The notes under the pieces are model-generated. The model saw only the letters and a list, made by a program, of their open reading frames with translations. It did no database searches and had not been told where the DNA came from. Positions 9,554 to 17,336 of a stretch of DNA of 64,000 nt are shown piece after piece (the first letter of the stretch is position 1; each line of letters starts with the position of its first letter). Source of the DNA: Azohydromonas sediminis. Its GTDB lineage: Bacteria > Pseudomonadota > Gammaproteobacteria > Burkholderiales > Burkholderiaceae_C. The stretch lies in NCBI RefSeq assembly GCF_003574675.1, contig NZ_QOAZ01000013.1, forward strand, positions 25,035 through 89,034, read 5' to 3'. Made by a program: the position numbers and the translations under genes.

Positions 9554-10090
9554 TCAGCGCTTGCTGAACGCGAGCGTGACTTCGCCCAGCGTGATGCCGA
9601 ACTTGCTCATCACGGCCTTGTTGAGCATCACGCGCTCGTCGACGAGGTACATCCAGTCGTCGAACTGCACGTGGTAGACCTTGCCGTCGACCGGCAGCGC
9701 GAGCGTGTAGCGCCAGTTGAACGCGTTGCCGGCGGCCTGACCGCTGGCTTCGCCGATCACGTCGTCGGCGGTGCCGGTGTAGCGGCCGTCGGGCCACTTC
9801 TTGAGCCGCCAGACGCGGCGCTGCGTCTCGCCGTCGCTGTAGGTGAAGTACTCGTCGAGCACGCCGTCGTCGCCGTTCCAGTGGCACTTCATCAGCACCG
9901 TGAAGCGGCGCACGACCCTGCCGCTGCGGTCGGTGAAGATGCCGTGCGCGACGACGTCGCCGTTGAAGTACTCGCGCAGGTCCAGCAGCGGCCGCTCGGC
10001 GGCGTAGTCGGCCGGCTTCGGGCCGGCGCAGCCGGCCAGCGCGAGCGCGGCGGTGCCGGCGGCAGCGCCGAGCCACAGTCGTCGGTTCAT
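9554..10090 (-). CDS. DUF3833 lipoprotein
   Basis: A 178-residue protein with a lipoprotein signal: MNRRLWLGAAAGTAALALAGC, with the lipobox LAGC giving Cys21 as the lipidated residue. The mature part matches DUF3833, including LREYFNGDVVAHGIFTDRSG and the late WMYLVDERVMLNKAVMSKFG. Family members are envelope proteins of unknown function found with Cfa-like methylases. It sits between the MFS gene (start overlapping its stop, 10087-10090) and the SDR gene. An envelope location suggests that part of this pathway works at or near the membrane. Confidence 0.88.
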   Translation of the reverse strand: MNRRLWLGAAAGTAALALAGCAGPKPADYAAERPLLDLREYFNGDVVAHGIFTDRSGRVVRRFTVLMKCHWNGDDGVLDEYFTYSDGETQRRVWRLKKWPDGRYTGTADDVIGEASGQAAGNAFNWRYTLALPVDGKVYHVQFDDWMYLVDERVMLNKAVMSKFGITLGEVTLAFSKR

Positions 10091-11388
10091 TCGCAGGCTC
10101 CGTGGGGGTCGCGCATCCAGCGCGTGACGAGCAGCGCCGCGGCGCCGAGCTTGAGCACGCACGGCAGCGCACAGTACGCCACCGTCAGCGCCGTGAGCGC
10201 CTGCGGCTCGCGGCTGCCCGGCGTGTAGCCGAACAGCTGCAGCAGCGGCAGCGCGAGCCCGGCGGCCAGCGCGAGGTTGAGCTTGGTGGCGAAGTTCCAC
10301 CAGCCGAAGTAGGCGCCCTCGGCCTGACCGCTGCGCCCGGCGCGCTGGATCACGCCGGCGAGCAGCGCGCCCGGCAGCGCGAGGTCGGCGCCGAGCGCCA
10401 GGCCGCTCGCGATGCACACGACGGTGAACGCGGCGACGTCGCCGGCGCCGAGGAACGCGGCCCAGACGAACGTGGCCACCGCGAGCAGCATGCCGGCCAG
10501 CCACGCACGCGCGAGCCCGACGCGGCGCACGATGCGCACCCACAGCGGCATCGACAGCGCACCGGCGGCGAAGTAGCTGGCGAGGAACAGCGGCTCGAAC
10601 GCCGGCGCGTCGAGCCGGTCGCGGATGAAGAACAGCACCAGCGTCGCCGGCACGGCGCTGGCGATCCCGTTGACGAGGAACACGGCGAGCAGGCGGCGGA
10701 ACGCCGCATCGCCCAGCGGCAGCGTCATCGACGGCACCCTGCCGGCTGCGGCGGGGTGCGACGCCGTGCGCGGCGCCTGCGCCAGCAGCGCGACGCCGGC
10801 GGCCAGCGCGACGGCGAACACGACGGTGGCCGCGCCCATCCCGGCCAGCGCCGGGAGCACACTGGCCACCAGCACACCGACGAGCGCGAAGCCCTCGCGC
10901 CACGCGACGACGCGCGCACGCTGCGCGGCGTCGCCGCCGAGCCGCGCGCCCCAGGCCTGGTGCAGCACCGCGAGCACGCTGTACGCGAGGTAGGTCCACA
11001 CCAGCGCGGCGGCGCACCAGACGAGCAGCGCCGCGGTGCCCTCGACCGGCGGGAAGAACAGGGCGCGAAAGCCCACCGCCGCCGCGACTGCGGCAGCGAC
11101 GGCGGCGACGAGGACGCGCGCCGTCGAGTGCTCGAACCAGCGGTCGACGAGGCGGCCGATCCACGGGTCGGTCACGGCGTCGAACAGGCGCGCGCCGAGC
11201 AGCACTGCGCCGAGCAGCGCGAGCGGCACGCCGAACACGCTCGCGTAGTGGTTCGGCAGCATCACGTACAGCGGCAGCGCGACGAAGGCCAGCGGCAGCC
11301 CGAGGCCGCCATAGGCGACGCCGAGGCGCCAGCCGGCGGGCGGCGCCGCCGTCGCTGCGGCCGGCGCGGCCATCGCGGGCGTCGCCAT
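10087..11388 (-). CDS. MFS transporter, GPH-type
   Basis: A 433-residue integral membrane protein with about twelve hydrophobic segments. It has the sugar/cation symporter (GPH/MelB-like) layout: a conserved early GARLFDAVTDPWIGRLVDR loop and a second-half YFGWWNFATKLNLALAAGLALP segment. The true ligand may not be a sugar, because such transporters in Cfa/DUF1365 operons are uncharacterised. ATG at 11388 follows the chalcone-isomerase-like stop by two bases and its stop overlaps the DUF3833 start. It could move lipid precursors or act as a flippase (speculative). Confidence 0.85.
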   Translation of the reverse strand: MATPAMAAPAAATAAPPAGWRLGVAYGGLGLPLAFVALPLYVMLPNHYASVFGVPLALLGAVLLGARLFDAVTDPWIGRLVDRWFEHSTARVLVAAVAAAVAAAVGFRALFFPPVEGTAALLVWCAAALVWTYLAYSVLAVLHQAWGARLGGDAAQRARVVAWREGFALVGVLVASVLPALAGMGAATVVFAVALAAGVALLAQAPRTASHPAAAGRVPSMTLPLGDAAFRRLLAVFLVNGIASAVPATLVLFFIRDRLDAPAFEPLFLASYFAAGALSMPLWVRIVRRVGLARAWLAGMLLAVATFVWAAFLGAGDVAAFTVVCIASGLALGADLALPGALLAGVIQRAGRSGQAEGAYFGWWNFATKLNLALAAGLALPLLQLFGYTPGSREPQALTALTVAYCALPCVLKLGAAALLVTRWMRDPHGACE

Positions 11389-11390
11389 CG

Positions 11391-11948
11391 TCAGGTGCCC
11401 AGCAGCGCCGCGCGCAGCTGCGGCTCCGACGTCTGCGGCGACAGCCAGATGCCGAAGAACAGCCGCGTGAATTCGGCGTCGCGCACTTCGCCGATCGCGC
11501 GCCCGTTGGCGAAGAAGCGCGCGGCGGTGCCGGGCAGCTGCACGCCGGTGAGCCGGTCGCCGCGGTCGACGTCGGGCAGGATCGCCGCGAGCTGCGCCTG
11601 CCAGCGCTCGGCGCGCGCGTCGTCGAACGCGGCGAGGCGGCGCATCTCGACGATCGAGCGCTCGGCGATCAGCCGCCCGACGAGCCGGCGCGCGTATTCG
11701 ATCTCGAGGGCCAGCGGCACGCGCGCATAGTCGTCGTCGGCCAGCGGGCGCGGCGCCCACAGCCGCGCCTCGTAGACCTGCAGGCCGAGGAAACGCAGGC
11801 GGCCGCTGCCGAGCAGGAGCACGCCGGGCAGTTCGGCAGCGATCTCGGGCGGCGCGATCGACGCGCGTGCTGGCCACGACGCCGCGGCCACCGCGCCCGT
11901 GGTGGCGAGCAGCAGCGCGCGCCGCGACACGCCGGCGCCGCGCGTCAC
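11391..11948 (-). CDS. Chalcone isomerase-like exported protein
   Basis: A 185-residue protein with a secretion signal (SRRALLLATTGAVAAASWPARAS) followed by a chalcone-isomerase-like domain: LPGVLLLGSGRLRFLGLQVYEARLWAP near the start and a C-terminal GIWLSPQTSEPQLRAALLG. This fold in bacteria binds fatty acids rather than flavonoids, so a lipid-binding role in the periplasm fits the operon. GTG at 11948 overlaps the stop of the methylase gene (GTGA), which supports it; an alternative GTG lies 18 bp further in. It is followed two bases later by the MFS gene. Confidence 0.82.
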   Translation of the reverse strand: MTRGAGVSRRALLLATTGAVAAASWPARASIAPPEIAAELPGVLLLGSGRLRFLGLQVYEARLWAPRPLADDDYARVPLALEIEYARRLVGRLIAERSIVEMRRLAAFDDARAERWQAQLAAILPDVDRGDRLTGVQLPGTAARFFANGRAIGEVRDAEFTRLFFGIWLSPQTSEPQLRAALLGT

Positions 11949-13180
11949 GGGCGGCCTCCGTCGCGCTGCAGCGTGAACTGCACGACGTCGGTGTTGCCGG
12001 TGGCGAACGCGGCCTCGCAGTACGCGAGGTAGAACTCCCACGTGCGCATGAAGCGCGTGTCGAAGCCGAGCTTGCGCACCTGCGGCTCGCGCTGCAGGAA
12101 CGCGGTGCGCCAGCGCGCGAGCGTCTCGGCGTAGTCGTGGCCGAACGCGAACTCGTCGACGACGCGCAGCGCGGCGCGGGCCGCCTCGGCGCGGAACGCC
12201 TGCGCGCTCGGCAACAGCCCGCCGGGGAAGATGTACTGCTGGATGAAGTCGGTCGAGCGCACGTAGCGCTCGAACAGGTCGTCACGGATCGTGATCGTCT
12301 GGATGCACGCGCGCCCCCCCGGCTTGAGCTTGTCGTGCACGGTGCGGAAGTAGTGCGGCCAGTACTCGCGGCCGACGGCCTCGAACATCTCGATCGAGCA
12401 GATCGCGTCGAACGGCGCGTCGGTGACGTCGCGGTAGTCCTGCAGGCGCAGGTCGGCGCGGTCGGCGAGGCCCGCGTCGGCCAGCCGCTTCGTCGCGTGC
12501 GCGAGCTGCTCGGTCGACAGCGTCAGCCCGGTGACGTGGGCGCCGAAGTCGCGCGCGGCGATCTCGGCCAGCGCGCCCCAGCCGCAGCCGATCTCGAGCA
12601 GCCGCCCACCCGGCGCGATGCCGCACTGCGCGAGCGCGCGGCGCACCTTGGCGTGCTGCGCATCGGGCAGCGAGCGCGACGTGTCGCCGGCGAACCACGC
12701 GCTCGAGTAGTTCATCGTCTCGTCGAGCCACAGCGTGTAGAACGAGTTGCCGATGTCGTAGTGCGCGTGGATGTTCTTGCGGCTGCCGCGGCGCGAGTTG
12801 CGGTGCAGCAGGTGCTTGAGCCGGTACGCGAGCGAACCCCACCACGAGCCGTAGATCAGCTGCTCGGCGGCGTCGCGGTTGGCGATGAAGACCTTCAGCA
12901 GCGCGGCGAGGTCGGGCGTCGTCCAGGTGCCGGCGATGTACGACTCGGCGAAGCCGATGTCGCCCGACTTCAGCGCGGCGGCGCACACGTCCCAGGTTCG
13001 CAGGCGGATCGCGCCGCGCGGCCCGGTGTCGGCCGGGTTGCCGAAGCGCAGCTGGTGGCCGTCGGGCAGCTGCACGTCGAGCGTGGCGCGCTGCAGGTGC
13101 TGCAGCATATTCAGCACGAGGCGCGCGGCGCGCGGCGCCGACGCGGGCAGGGCAAGCGAGGCGGTGGTGGTCGTGCTCAT
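11945..13180 (-). CDS. Cyclopropane-fatty-acyl-phospholipid synthase family methylase
   Basis: A 411-residue SAM-dependent methylase. Residues 140-148 (HYDIGNSFY) and 194-202 (LLEIGCGWG, the SAM-binding motif) are signature segments of the Cfa family, with the Cfa-type N-terminal lipid-binding domain before them. Members act on double bonds of phospholipid acyl chains, giving cyclopropane, methylene or methyl-branched products. In Rhodobacter, a Cfa-like methylase and a flavoprotein make furan fatty acids during singlet-oxygen stress; whether this protein belongs to that branch cannot be decided from sequence alone. The next upstream gene is DUF1365, the downstream gene starts within its stop. 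Confidence 0.9.
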   Translation of the reverse strand: MSTTTTASLALPASAPRAARLVLNMLQHLQRATLDVQLPDGHQLRFGNPADTGPRGAIRLRTWDVCAAALKSGDIGFAESYIAGTWTTPDLAALLKVFIANRDAAEQLIYGSWWGSLAYRLKHLLHRNSRRGSRKNIHAHYDIGNSFYTLWLDETMNYSSAWFAGDTSRSLPDAQHAKVRRALAQCGIAPGGRLLEIGCGWGALAEIAARDFGAHVTGLTLSTEQLAHATKRLADAGLADRADLRLQDYRDVTDAPFDAICSIEMFEAVGREYWPHYFRTVHDKLKPGGRACIQTITIRDDLFERYVRSTDFIQQYIFPGGLLPSAQAFRAEAARAALRVVDEFAFGHDYAETLARWRTAFLQREPQVRKLGFDTRFMRTWEFYLAYCEAAFATGNTDVVQFTLQRDGGRP

Positions 13181-13198
13181 CGGAGGGCTCGTCGTCGT

Positions 13199-13975
13199 TC
13201 AACGGGTCACGAAGGCGGCCGGCGGCGCCGGCTTGCGGAAAAACGGTACGCGCTTGGCCCAAAGCAGCAGCGCCTGCCAGTGGATGCGCGCGATGACGCC
13301 CAGCGTCATCAGCGGCGTGCCGACGAAAGCGCGCCGCAGCGCGGCGGCCGTCAGCGGCTCGAGCACGCCGCTGACGCTGGTCTGCAGCAGCGGGCCGTCG
13401 GCGTCGTGGAGGTCGATGCGCACGGCGGTGCGCGGCGGCCGGCCGCGGCCGGCGAGGTCGGTGCGCATGAAGCGGAAGCGGTAGTCGCCCTCGATGCGGC
13501 AGAACGGCGAGACGTGGAACACCTTGCGCGCCGTCAGCTCGCGCCCGAAGCCGACGCGCTCGCCGGCGAGCAGATAGCAGTGACGTTCGCCGAACGTGTT
13601 GTTGACCTCGGCGACGATCGCCGCGAGCGAGCCGTCGCGGCGGTGGCAGTACCAGAAGCTGACGGGCTTGAACACGTAACCGAGCACGCGCGGATAGCAG
13701 TGCAGCCAGACCTCGCCGTCGGCGTCGGCGATGCCTTCGCGCACCAGCAACTCGTCGAGCCACGCGAGGCAGTCGTCGCGCCCGTCGCCGTGGTCGCGGT
13801 CGAAGAACGCGATCGGCGCGAAGCGGTTGCGCGGCAGCGCCGCGTCGGGTTGCGCGCGCAGCGTGCGCAGCGGCAGCAGCAGGAAGTAGGTCGGGTACGC
13901 GAAGCCGTGGCGCGCCGGACGCAGCCGCTGGTGGCGCACCACGCCACGGCCGAGCAGCGCGCGCGGTGCGCTCAC
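13199..13975 (-). CDS. DUF1365 protein
   Basis: A 258-residue DUF1365 member, recognisable from the sequence GHxGFxYPTYFLLLPL-like start (RHGFAYPTYFLLLPLRTL), PRVLGYVFKPVSFWYCH and the NNTFGERHCYLL segment. The biochemical role is unknown, but the gene is nearly always found between an FAD oxidoreductase and a Cfa-like methylase, as here. The start is GTG at 13975, overlapping the TGA of the preceding gene; no upstream ATG is compatible. No clear transmembrane helix is seen, so it is probably cytoplasmic or peripheral to the membrane. Confidence 0.9.
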   Translation of the reverse strand: MSAPRALLGRGVVRHQRLRPARHGFAYPTYFLLLPLRTLRAQPDAALPRNRFAPIAFFDRDHGDGRDDCLAWLDELLVREGIADADGEVWLHCYPRVLGYVFKPVSFWYCHRRDGSLAAIVAEVNNTFGERHCYLLAGERVGFGRELTARKVFHVSPFCRIEGDYRFRFMRTDLAGRGRPPRTAVRIDLHDADGPLLQTSVSGVLEPLTAAALRRAFVGTPLMTLGVIARIHWQALLLWAKRVPFFRKPAPPAAFVTR

Positions 13976-15279
13976 GCGGCCTCCGGCGTCGTCGCCGCGC
14001 TCTGGTGCCACGCGGCGCGCAGACCGTCGACGACGGCGAGCCCCGACATCAGGCCGTCCTCGTGGAAGCCGTAGCGCGTCCACGCGCCGCAGAACCAGGT
14101 GTGCGCGCGGCCCTGGATCTCGTGCAGGCGCTGCTGCGCGTCGATCGCGGCCTGGTCGAACACCGGGTGCGCGTAGTCGAACTCGGCCAGCACCGCGGCG
14201 GCGCGCGGCGCGCGCACCGGGTTCAGCGAGACGACGAGCGGCGTCGTGAAAGGCAGCGGCTGCAGCTTGTTCATCAGGTAGTGCAGGCACACCTGCGAGC
14301 GCTCGCGCGCGTCGTCCGACGCACGCTCGTAGTTCCACGACGCCCACGCGAGCCGGCGCCGCGGCAGCACGGTGGTGTCGGTGTGCAGCACCGCGCGGTT
14401 GGGGTGGTAGCGGATCGCGCCGAGCACCTCGCGCTCGGCGTCGGTCGCGTCGGCGAGCAGCGCGAGGCTCTGGTCGGAGTGGCACGCGAGCACGACGTCG
14501 TCGAAGCGCTCGCTGCCGTGGTCGGTCGCGACGACGACGCCGTACTCGGCCGACCCCGGCGGGATGCGACGCACCGAGCGCACCGGCGTGTTCAGGCGCG
14601 CGTCGTCGATGCGCTCGAGCATCTTGCGCACGTACTGCCGCGCGCCGCCGCGCACCGTGAACCACGGCGGCCGGTCGTCGACCTGCAGCAGACCGTGGTT
14701 GTGGCAGAAGCGGATCATCGTCGCGATCGGGAAGCGCAGCATCTGGTCGGTCGGGCACGACCAGATGCAGCCGATCATCGGCAGGAAGTACCAGTCGCGG
14801 AACTCGTTGCCGAAGCCCTGCGCGCGCAGGAACTCGCCGATCGGCTGGCGCAGCTCGTCGTCGGCATTGCGTTGCGCGATCGCCGTCGTCACGCGGTTGA
14901 AGCGCAGGATCTCGGCGAGCAGCTTCCAGAAGCGCGGGCGCAGCAGGTTCGAGCGCTGCGCGAACACGCTGTTGAGGTTGCTGCCACTCCATTCGAGCGG
15001 CAGGTCGGGCACCTGCACCGAGAACGACATGTCCGACGGCGCCAGCGGCACGCCGAGTTCGGCGAACAGCGCGAGCAGCCGCGGGTAGGTGCGCTCGTTG
15101 AGGACGATGAAACCGGTGTCGATGCCGTGCGTGACGCCGTCGAGCGTCACGTCGACCGTGTTCGTGTGACCGCCGAACCAGCGGCCGGCCTCGAACAGCG
15201 TGACCCGTGCCTCGCGCGCGAGGTGCCACGCGGCGGCCAGACCCGAGATGCCGGAGCCGATGACGGCGACGCGGCGCAT
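13972..15279 (-). CDS. FAD-dependent oxidoreductase of DUF1365/Cfa operon
   Basis: A 435-residue flavoprotein of the amine-oxidase/phytoene-desaturase superfamily, starting MRRVAVIGSGISGLAAAWHL (dinucleotide-binding motif) with FEAGRWFGGHTNTVDV as the second FAD contact. The family is annotated NAD(P)-binding or cyclopropane-associated FAD oxidoreductase. As first gene of the operon it is the best candidate for the acyl-chain desaturation/oxidation step (inference from the pairing with the Cfa-like methylase). It has a long 5' leader of 328 bp to the end of the glutathione peroxidase gene, containing strong hairpins. ATG at 15279; no strong ribosome site is evident. Confidence 0.88.
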   Translation of the reverse strand: MRRVAVIGSGISGLAAAWHLAREARVTLFEAGRWFGGHTNTVDVTLDGVTHGIDTGFIVLNERTYPRLLALFAELGVPLAPSDMSFSVQVPDLPLEWSGSNLNSVFAQRSNLLRPRFWKLLAEILRFNRVTTAIAQRNADDELRQPIGEFLRAQGFGNEFRDWYFLPMIGCIWSCPTDQMLRFPIATMIRFCHNHGLLQVDDRPPWFTVRGGARQYVRKMLERIDDARLNTPVRSVRRIPPGSAEYGVVVATDHGSERFDDVVLACHSDQSLALLADATDAEREVLGAIRYHPNRAVLHTDTTVLPRRRLAWASWNYERASDDARERSQVCLHYLMNKLQPLPFTTPLVVSLNPVRAPRAAAVLAEFDYAHPVFDQAAIDAQQRLHEIQGRAHTWFCGAWTRYGFHEDGLMSGLAVVDGLRAAWHQSAATTPEAA

Positions 15280-15302
15280 CGTTCAGCCCTGCACCAACGC
15301 AA

Positions 15303-15328
15303 GCGGGGCACCGAAGCCGGTGCCCCGC
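15303..15328 (-). other. Strong hairpin in 5' leader of FAD oxidoreductase
   Basis: A perfect 10-bp inverted repeat, GCGGGGCACC and GGTGCCCCGC, encloses a six-base loop. It lies 24 bases upstream of the FAD oxidoreductase start. No T-run follows on either strand, so it is not a classical terminator; its location suggests effects on translation or mRNA stability. Confidence 0.6.
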
Positions 15329-15339
15329 GGGATAAAAGC

Positions 15340-15434
15340 TGCTGTGGGCCGCCCCGGAGCGAAGGAGGGAGGGAGGAGGGAGGAGGAGAGACGCTCCGAG
15401 ATTCCAGCCGGCGAAGCCGGCGGGCTGCACAGCA
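15340..15434. repeat. Nested inverted repeat with purine tract
   Basis: An outer pair CTGCTGTG (15340-15347) and CACAGCAG (15427-15434) encloses an inner pair CGGAGCG (15355-15361) and CGCTCCG (15392-15398). The inner loop is a 31-nt run of G and A only on the plus strand (15361-15391). A small GCCGGC-gaa-GCCGGC hairpin lies inside the outer pair. The transcript of the minus strand would carry a long pyrimidine loop. It may be a dispersed repeat or a folded leader RNA. Confidence 0.5.
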
Positions 15435-15585
15435 GGGAAACCTTCGACGCCGTCGCCATCGGCGACCCTGACGCGCACTGCCTATGAGCGGCGCCGGGCG
15501 CGTGAGTTCCCCGACGCTGATCACGCACCCGCGCGCGGGGGCAAGGAAAGCGGCGAGTCTGGCTAGACGCGATGTGAACCATAGC

Positions 15586-15612
15586 GTCTATTAATATACT
15601 CAAAAGTCTATT
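15586..15612 (-). promoter_or_regulatory. Direct repeats upstream of lipid operon (candidate operator)
   Basis: On the minus strand AATAGAC occurs twice with a 20-bp period (plus-strand copies GTCTATT at 15586-15592 and 15606-15612), i.e. two helical turns, inside an AT-rich island unlike the surrounding GC-rich DNA. The distal copy overlaps the stop of the peroxidase gene. Tandem sites fit CarH/LitR-type tetramers, but no consensus was matched; the role is inferred. Confidence 0.4.
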
Positions 15613-16201
15613 CTTTGGCCAGCAGCCGCTCGATTTCCTTGGTCAGCGCTCGGGATTGCGGATCGACTGCGCTGGCGAAGCTGACCACCTCCTGCCCATC
15701 GCGGCTGACGAGGTACTTGTGGAAGTTCCACTGCGGGGCTTGCCCGGTGCGCTGCGCGAGGGCGCGGAACAGCGGGTTGGCCTGTGCGCCGACGACGCTC
15801 GACTTGGCGAACATCGGGAAGCGGACACCAAAGGTGTTCTCGCAGAATTCGGCGATCTGGGCGTTGCTGCCCGGCTCCTGCCGGCCGAAATCGTTCGACG
15901 GGAAGCCGAGCACGACGAAGCCGCGTGCCGCATAGCGCTGCTGCAGCGCCTCGAGGCCCTTGTACTGCCCCGTGAAGCCGCAATAGCTCGCCGTGTTGAC
16001 GACGAGCACGACCTTGCCCGCATGGGTGCACAGGTCGATCGGCCGCTCGTCCTGCAGACGTGGCATCGTCTGCTGCAGCAGCGCCGGGCACGTCGCGTCG
16101 CGACCTGCGGCGGTTGCCGACGACATGGCCAGCACCGCCGCGAACGCCACGCCCACCCGCCGGTGCCACGCCGCCGGCCGACGGCAAACTCTTCGATTCA
16201 T
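15608..16201 (-). CDS. Glutathione peroxidase family, exported
   Basis: A 197-residue thiol peroxidase of the glutathione peroxidase superfamily, reducing hydrogen or lipid peroxides. The peroxidatic Cys is in NTASYCGFTGQYKGLEAL, with the partner motifs GFPSNDFGRQEPG (Gln) and WNFHKYLV (Trp/Asn). It is a Cys, not selenocysteine, enzyme. The N-terminus (MNRRVCRRPAAWHRRVGVAFAAVLAMSSATAAG region) is a likely secretion signal, placing it in the periplasm. ATG at 16201 lies 64 bp from the divergent regulator start. It reads toward the lipid operon, whose first gene begins 329 bp beyond its stop, so read-through and shared control are possible. Confidence 0.88.
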   Translation of the reverse strand: MNRRVCRRPAAWHRRVGVAFAAVLAMSSATAAGRDATCPALLQQTMPRLQDERPIDLCTHAGKVVLVVNTASYCGFTGQYKGLEALQQRYAARGFVVLGFPSNDFGRQEPGSNAQIAEFCENTFGVRFPMFAKSSVVGAQANPLFRALAQRTGQAPQWNFHKYLVSRDGQEVVSFASAVDPQSRALTKEIERLLAKE

Positions 16202-16216
16202 ACCCCTTGTCCTGTG

Positions 16217-16243
16217 CAAATATTGACGACGAGCCAATATTAG
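16217..16243. promoter_or_regulatory. Dyad between peroxidase and MerR-type regulator
   Basis: CAAATATTG (16217-16225) and CAATATTAG (16235-16243) form an imperfect inverted repeat (8 of 9 positions) centred in the 64-bp divergent gap between the peroxidase and the cobalamin-domain regulator. It is the only AT-rich patch there and probably overlaps both promoters. It is a plausible autoregulatory operator; the binding protein is not shown by the sequence. Confidence 0.45.
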
Positions 16244-16265
16244 GCCGCGAACCCGAGAGTTGCCG

Positions 16266-17267
16266 ATGAGCGTCCTGGACAGCAATGCCGTCGACATGGC
16301 CGAGGCCACCGTGTCGCAAGGCGGCGGGATGGCGCGCGCCTCGCGCCCGCTGACGCTGTCGATCGCTGCCGTCGAGCGCGACACCGGCCTGAGTAAGGAC
16401 ACGCTTCGCGCGTGGGAGCGACGCTACGGCTTTCCGGCCCCGCAGCGCGACCGCCACGGCGAGCGCGCCTACCCGCTCGAACAGGTCGAGAAGCTGCGCA
16501 CGGTCAAGCGCCTGCTCGACGCCGGCCACCGGCCTGGACGCATCGTGTCGTTGCCGAGCGAGGACCTGCAGCGACTGGCGGCCTCGATGCCGGACCAGCG
16601 CCCGCCCGTACCCGGCCGCGCGCTGGCGGTGACGCCGTCGGACCTGCAGCCCTACCTCGACCGCCTGCGCGCGCACGACATCGTCGGCTTGCGGCGCGCG
16701 CTGGCGCGCGGCCTCGCGCGTGCGGGCCTCGGTCGCTTTGTCGTCGAGGTCGCGGCGCCGCTGGCCACCGTCGTCGGCGAGGCGTGGGTTCGCGGCGATC
16801 TGGAGGTCTACCAGGAACACGCGCTGACCGAGTCGCTGCAGTCGGTCCTGCGCCACGCGCTGGCGGCGCTGCCCGAGCCGGAGGCCGGCGCGAGGCCGCG
16901 CGTGCTGCTGACCACCTTCCCCGGCGAGCCGCACGGGCTCGGGCTGCTGATGGCCGAGGCGACGCTGGCCATCGAAGGGGCGGCGTGCGTGTCGCTGGGC
17001 GTGCAGACGCCGCTGTGGGACATCGTGCTCGCCGCCGAGGCCTACCGCGCCGACGTCGTCGCGATCGGGTTCACCGCCAGCGTCAACCCGAACCACATCC
17101 TCGACGGGCTGGCCGAACTGCGCGCGAAGCTGCCGGCGACGACGGCGCTGTGGGCCGGCGGGGTCCTGCCGCTGCTGCAGCGCCACGCCGTCGAAGGCGT
17201 CGACGCGATGCCCACGCTCGACGCGCTCGTGGCAGCGGTGCACGCCTGGCGCGCGGCCCGCCGCTGA
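16266..17267 (+). CDS. litR: MerR-family regulator with cobalamin-binding domain (CarH/LitR-like)
   Basis: A 333-residue regulator. Residues about 30-98 form a MerR winged helix (LSIAAVERDTGLSKDTLRAWERRYG). Residues about 120-200 are the helical B12 cap with the CarH signature W174-x9-E184-H185. Residues about 210-330 are the Rossmann-like B12 domain, with E221-x-H223-x2-G226 giving the axial His and a later AGG loop. In CarH/LitR proteins these residues bind adenosylcobalamin, and light releases DNA. ATG at 16266 has GAGAG before it; an in-frame TTG at 16260 is less likely. It is divergent from the peroxidase and the lipid operon. A light or oxidative-stress role is inferred; class II LitR proteins lack B12 binding, unlike this one. 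Confidence 0.85.
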   Translation: MSVLDSNAVDMAEATVSQGGGMARASRPLTLSIAAVERDTGLSKDTLRAWERRYGFPAPQRDRHGERAYPLEQVEKLRTVKRLLDAGHRPGRIVSLPSEDLQRLAASMPDQRPPVPGRALAVTPSDLQPYLDRLRAHDIVGLRRALARGLARAGLGRFVVEVAAPLATVVGEAWVRGDLEVYQEHALTESLQSVLRHALAALPEPEAGARPRVLLTTFPGEPHGLGLLMAEATLAIEGAACVSLGVQTPLWDIVLAAEAYRADVVAIGFTASVNPNHILDGLAELRAKLPATTALWAGGVLPLLQRHAVEGVDAMPTLDALVAAVHAWRAARR

Positions 17268-17274
17268 GCACACA

Positions 17275-17312
17275 GCCCCTGGACGCGCTCGCCCGCAGGG
17301 GCCGCCTACAAT
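17275..17312 (+). promoter_or_regulatory. Inverted repeat and -10-like hexamer before ferritin-like gene
   Basis: In the 69-bp gap after the regulator gene, GCCCCTG (17275-17281) and CAGGGGC (17296-17302) form a perfect 7-bp inverted repeat with a 14-nt spacer, immediately followed by TACAAT (17307-17312), a good -10 hexamer 24 bases before the next ATG. No convincing -35 hexamer is present, which would fit an activator-dependent promoter. Confidence 0.35.
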
Positions 17313-17336
17313 CCCGCCGCCGATCGCAGGACCGCC

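Larger units (their letters stand above)
15280..15607 (-). promoter_or_regulatory. Structured leader region of the lipid-modification operon
   Basis: This 328-bp stretch has no gene that can be supported. Read on the minus strand it begins with an AT-rich segment holding two direct repeats (15,586-15,612), then a GC-rich part with a 31-nt purine tract on the plus strand (15,361-15,391) framed by inverted repeats, and ends with a 10-bp hairpin near the start of the FAD oxidoreductase. It is likely to hold the operon promoter, and the structures could act on transcript elongation or translation. No tRNA or known riboswitch was recognised. Confidence 0.5.

Noticed and set aside
15303..15328. Rho-independent terminator after the peroxidase
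   Set aside because: The hairpin is perfect but no T-run follows on either strand, and it lies next to the start of the next gene.
15515..15530. ECF sigma-factor (ChrR-type) promoter from TGATCA at the lipid operon
   Set aside because: No matching -10 at the usual distance on the minus strand, and no ECF or ChrR gene in the window.
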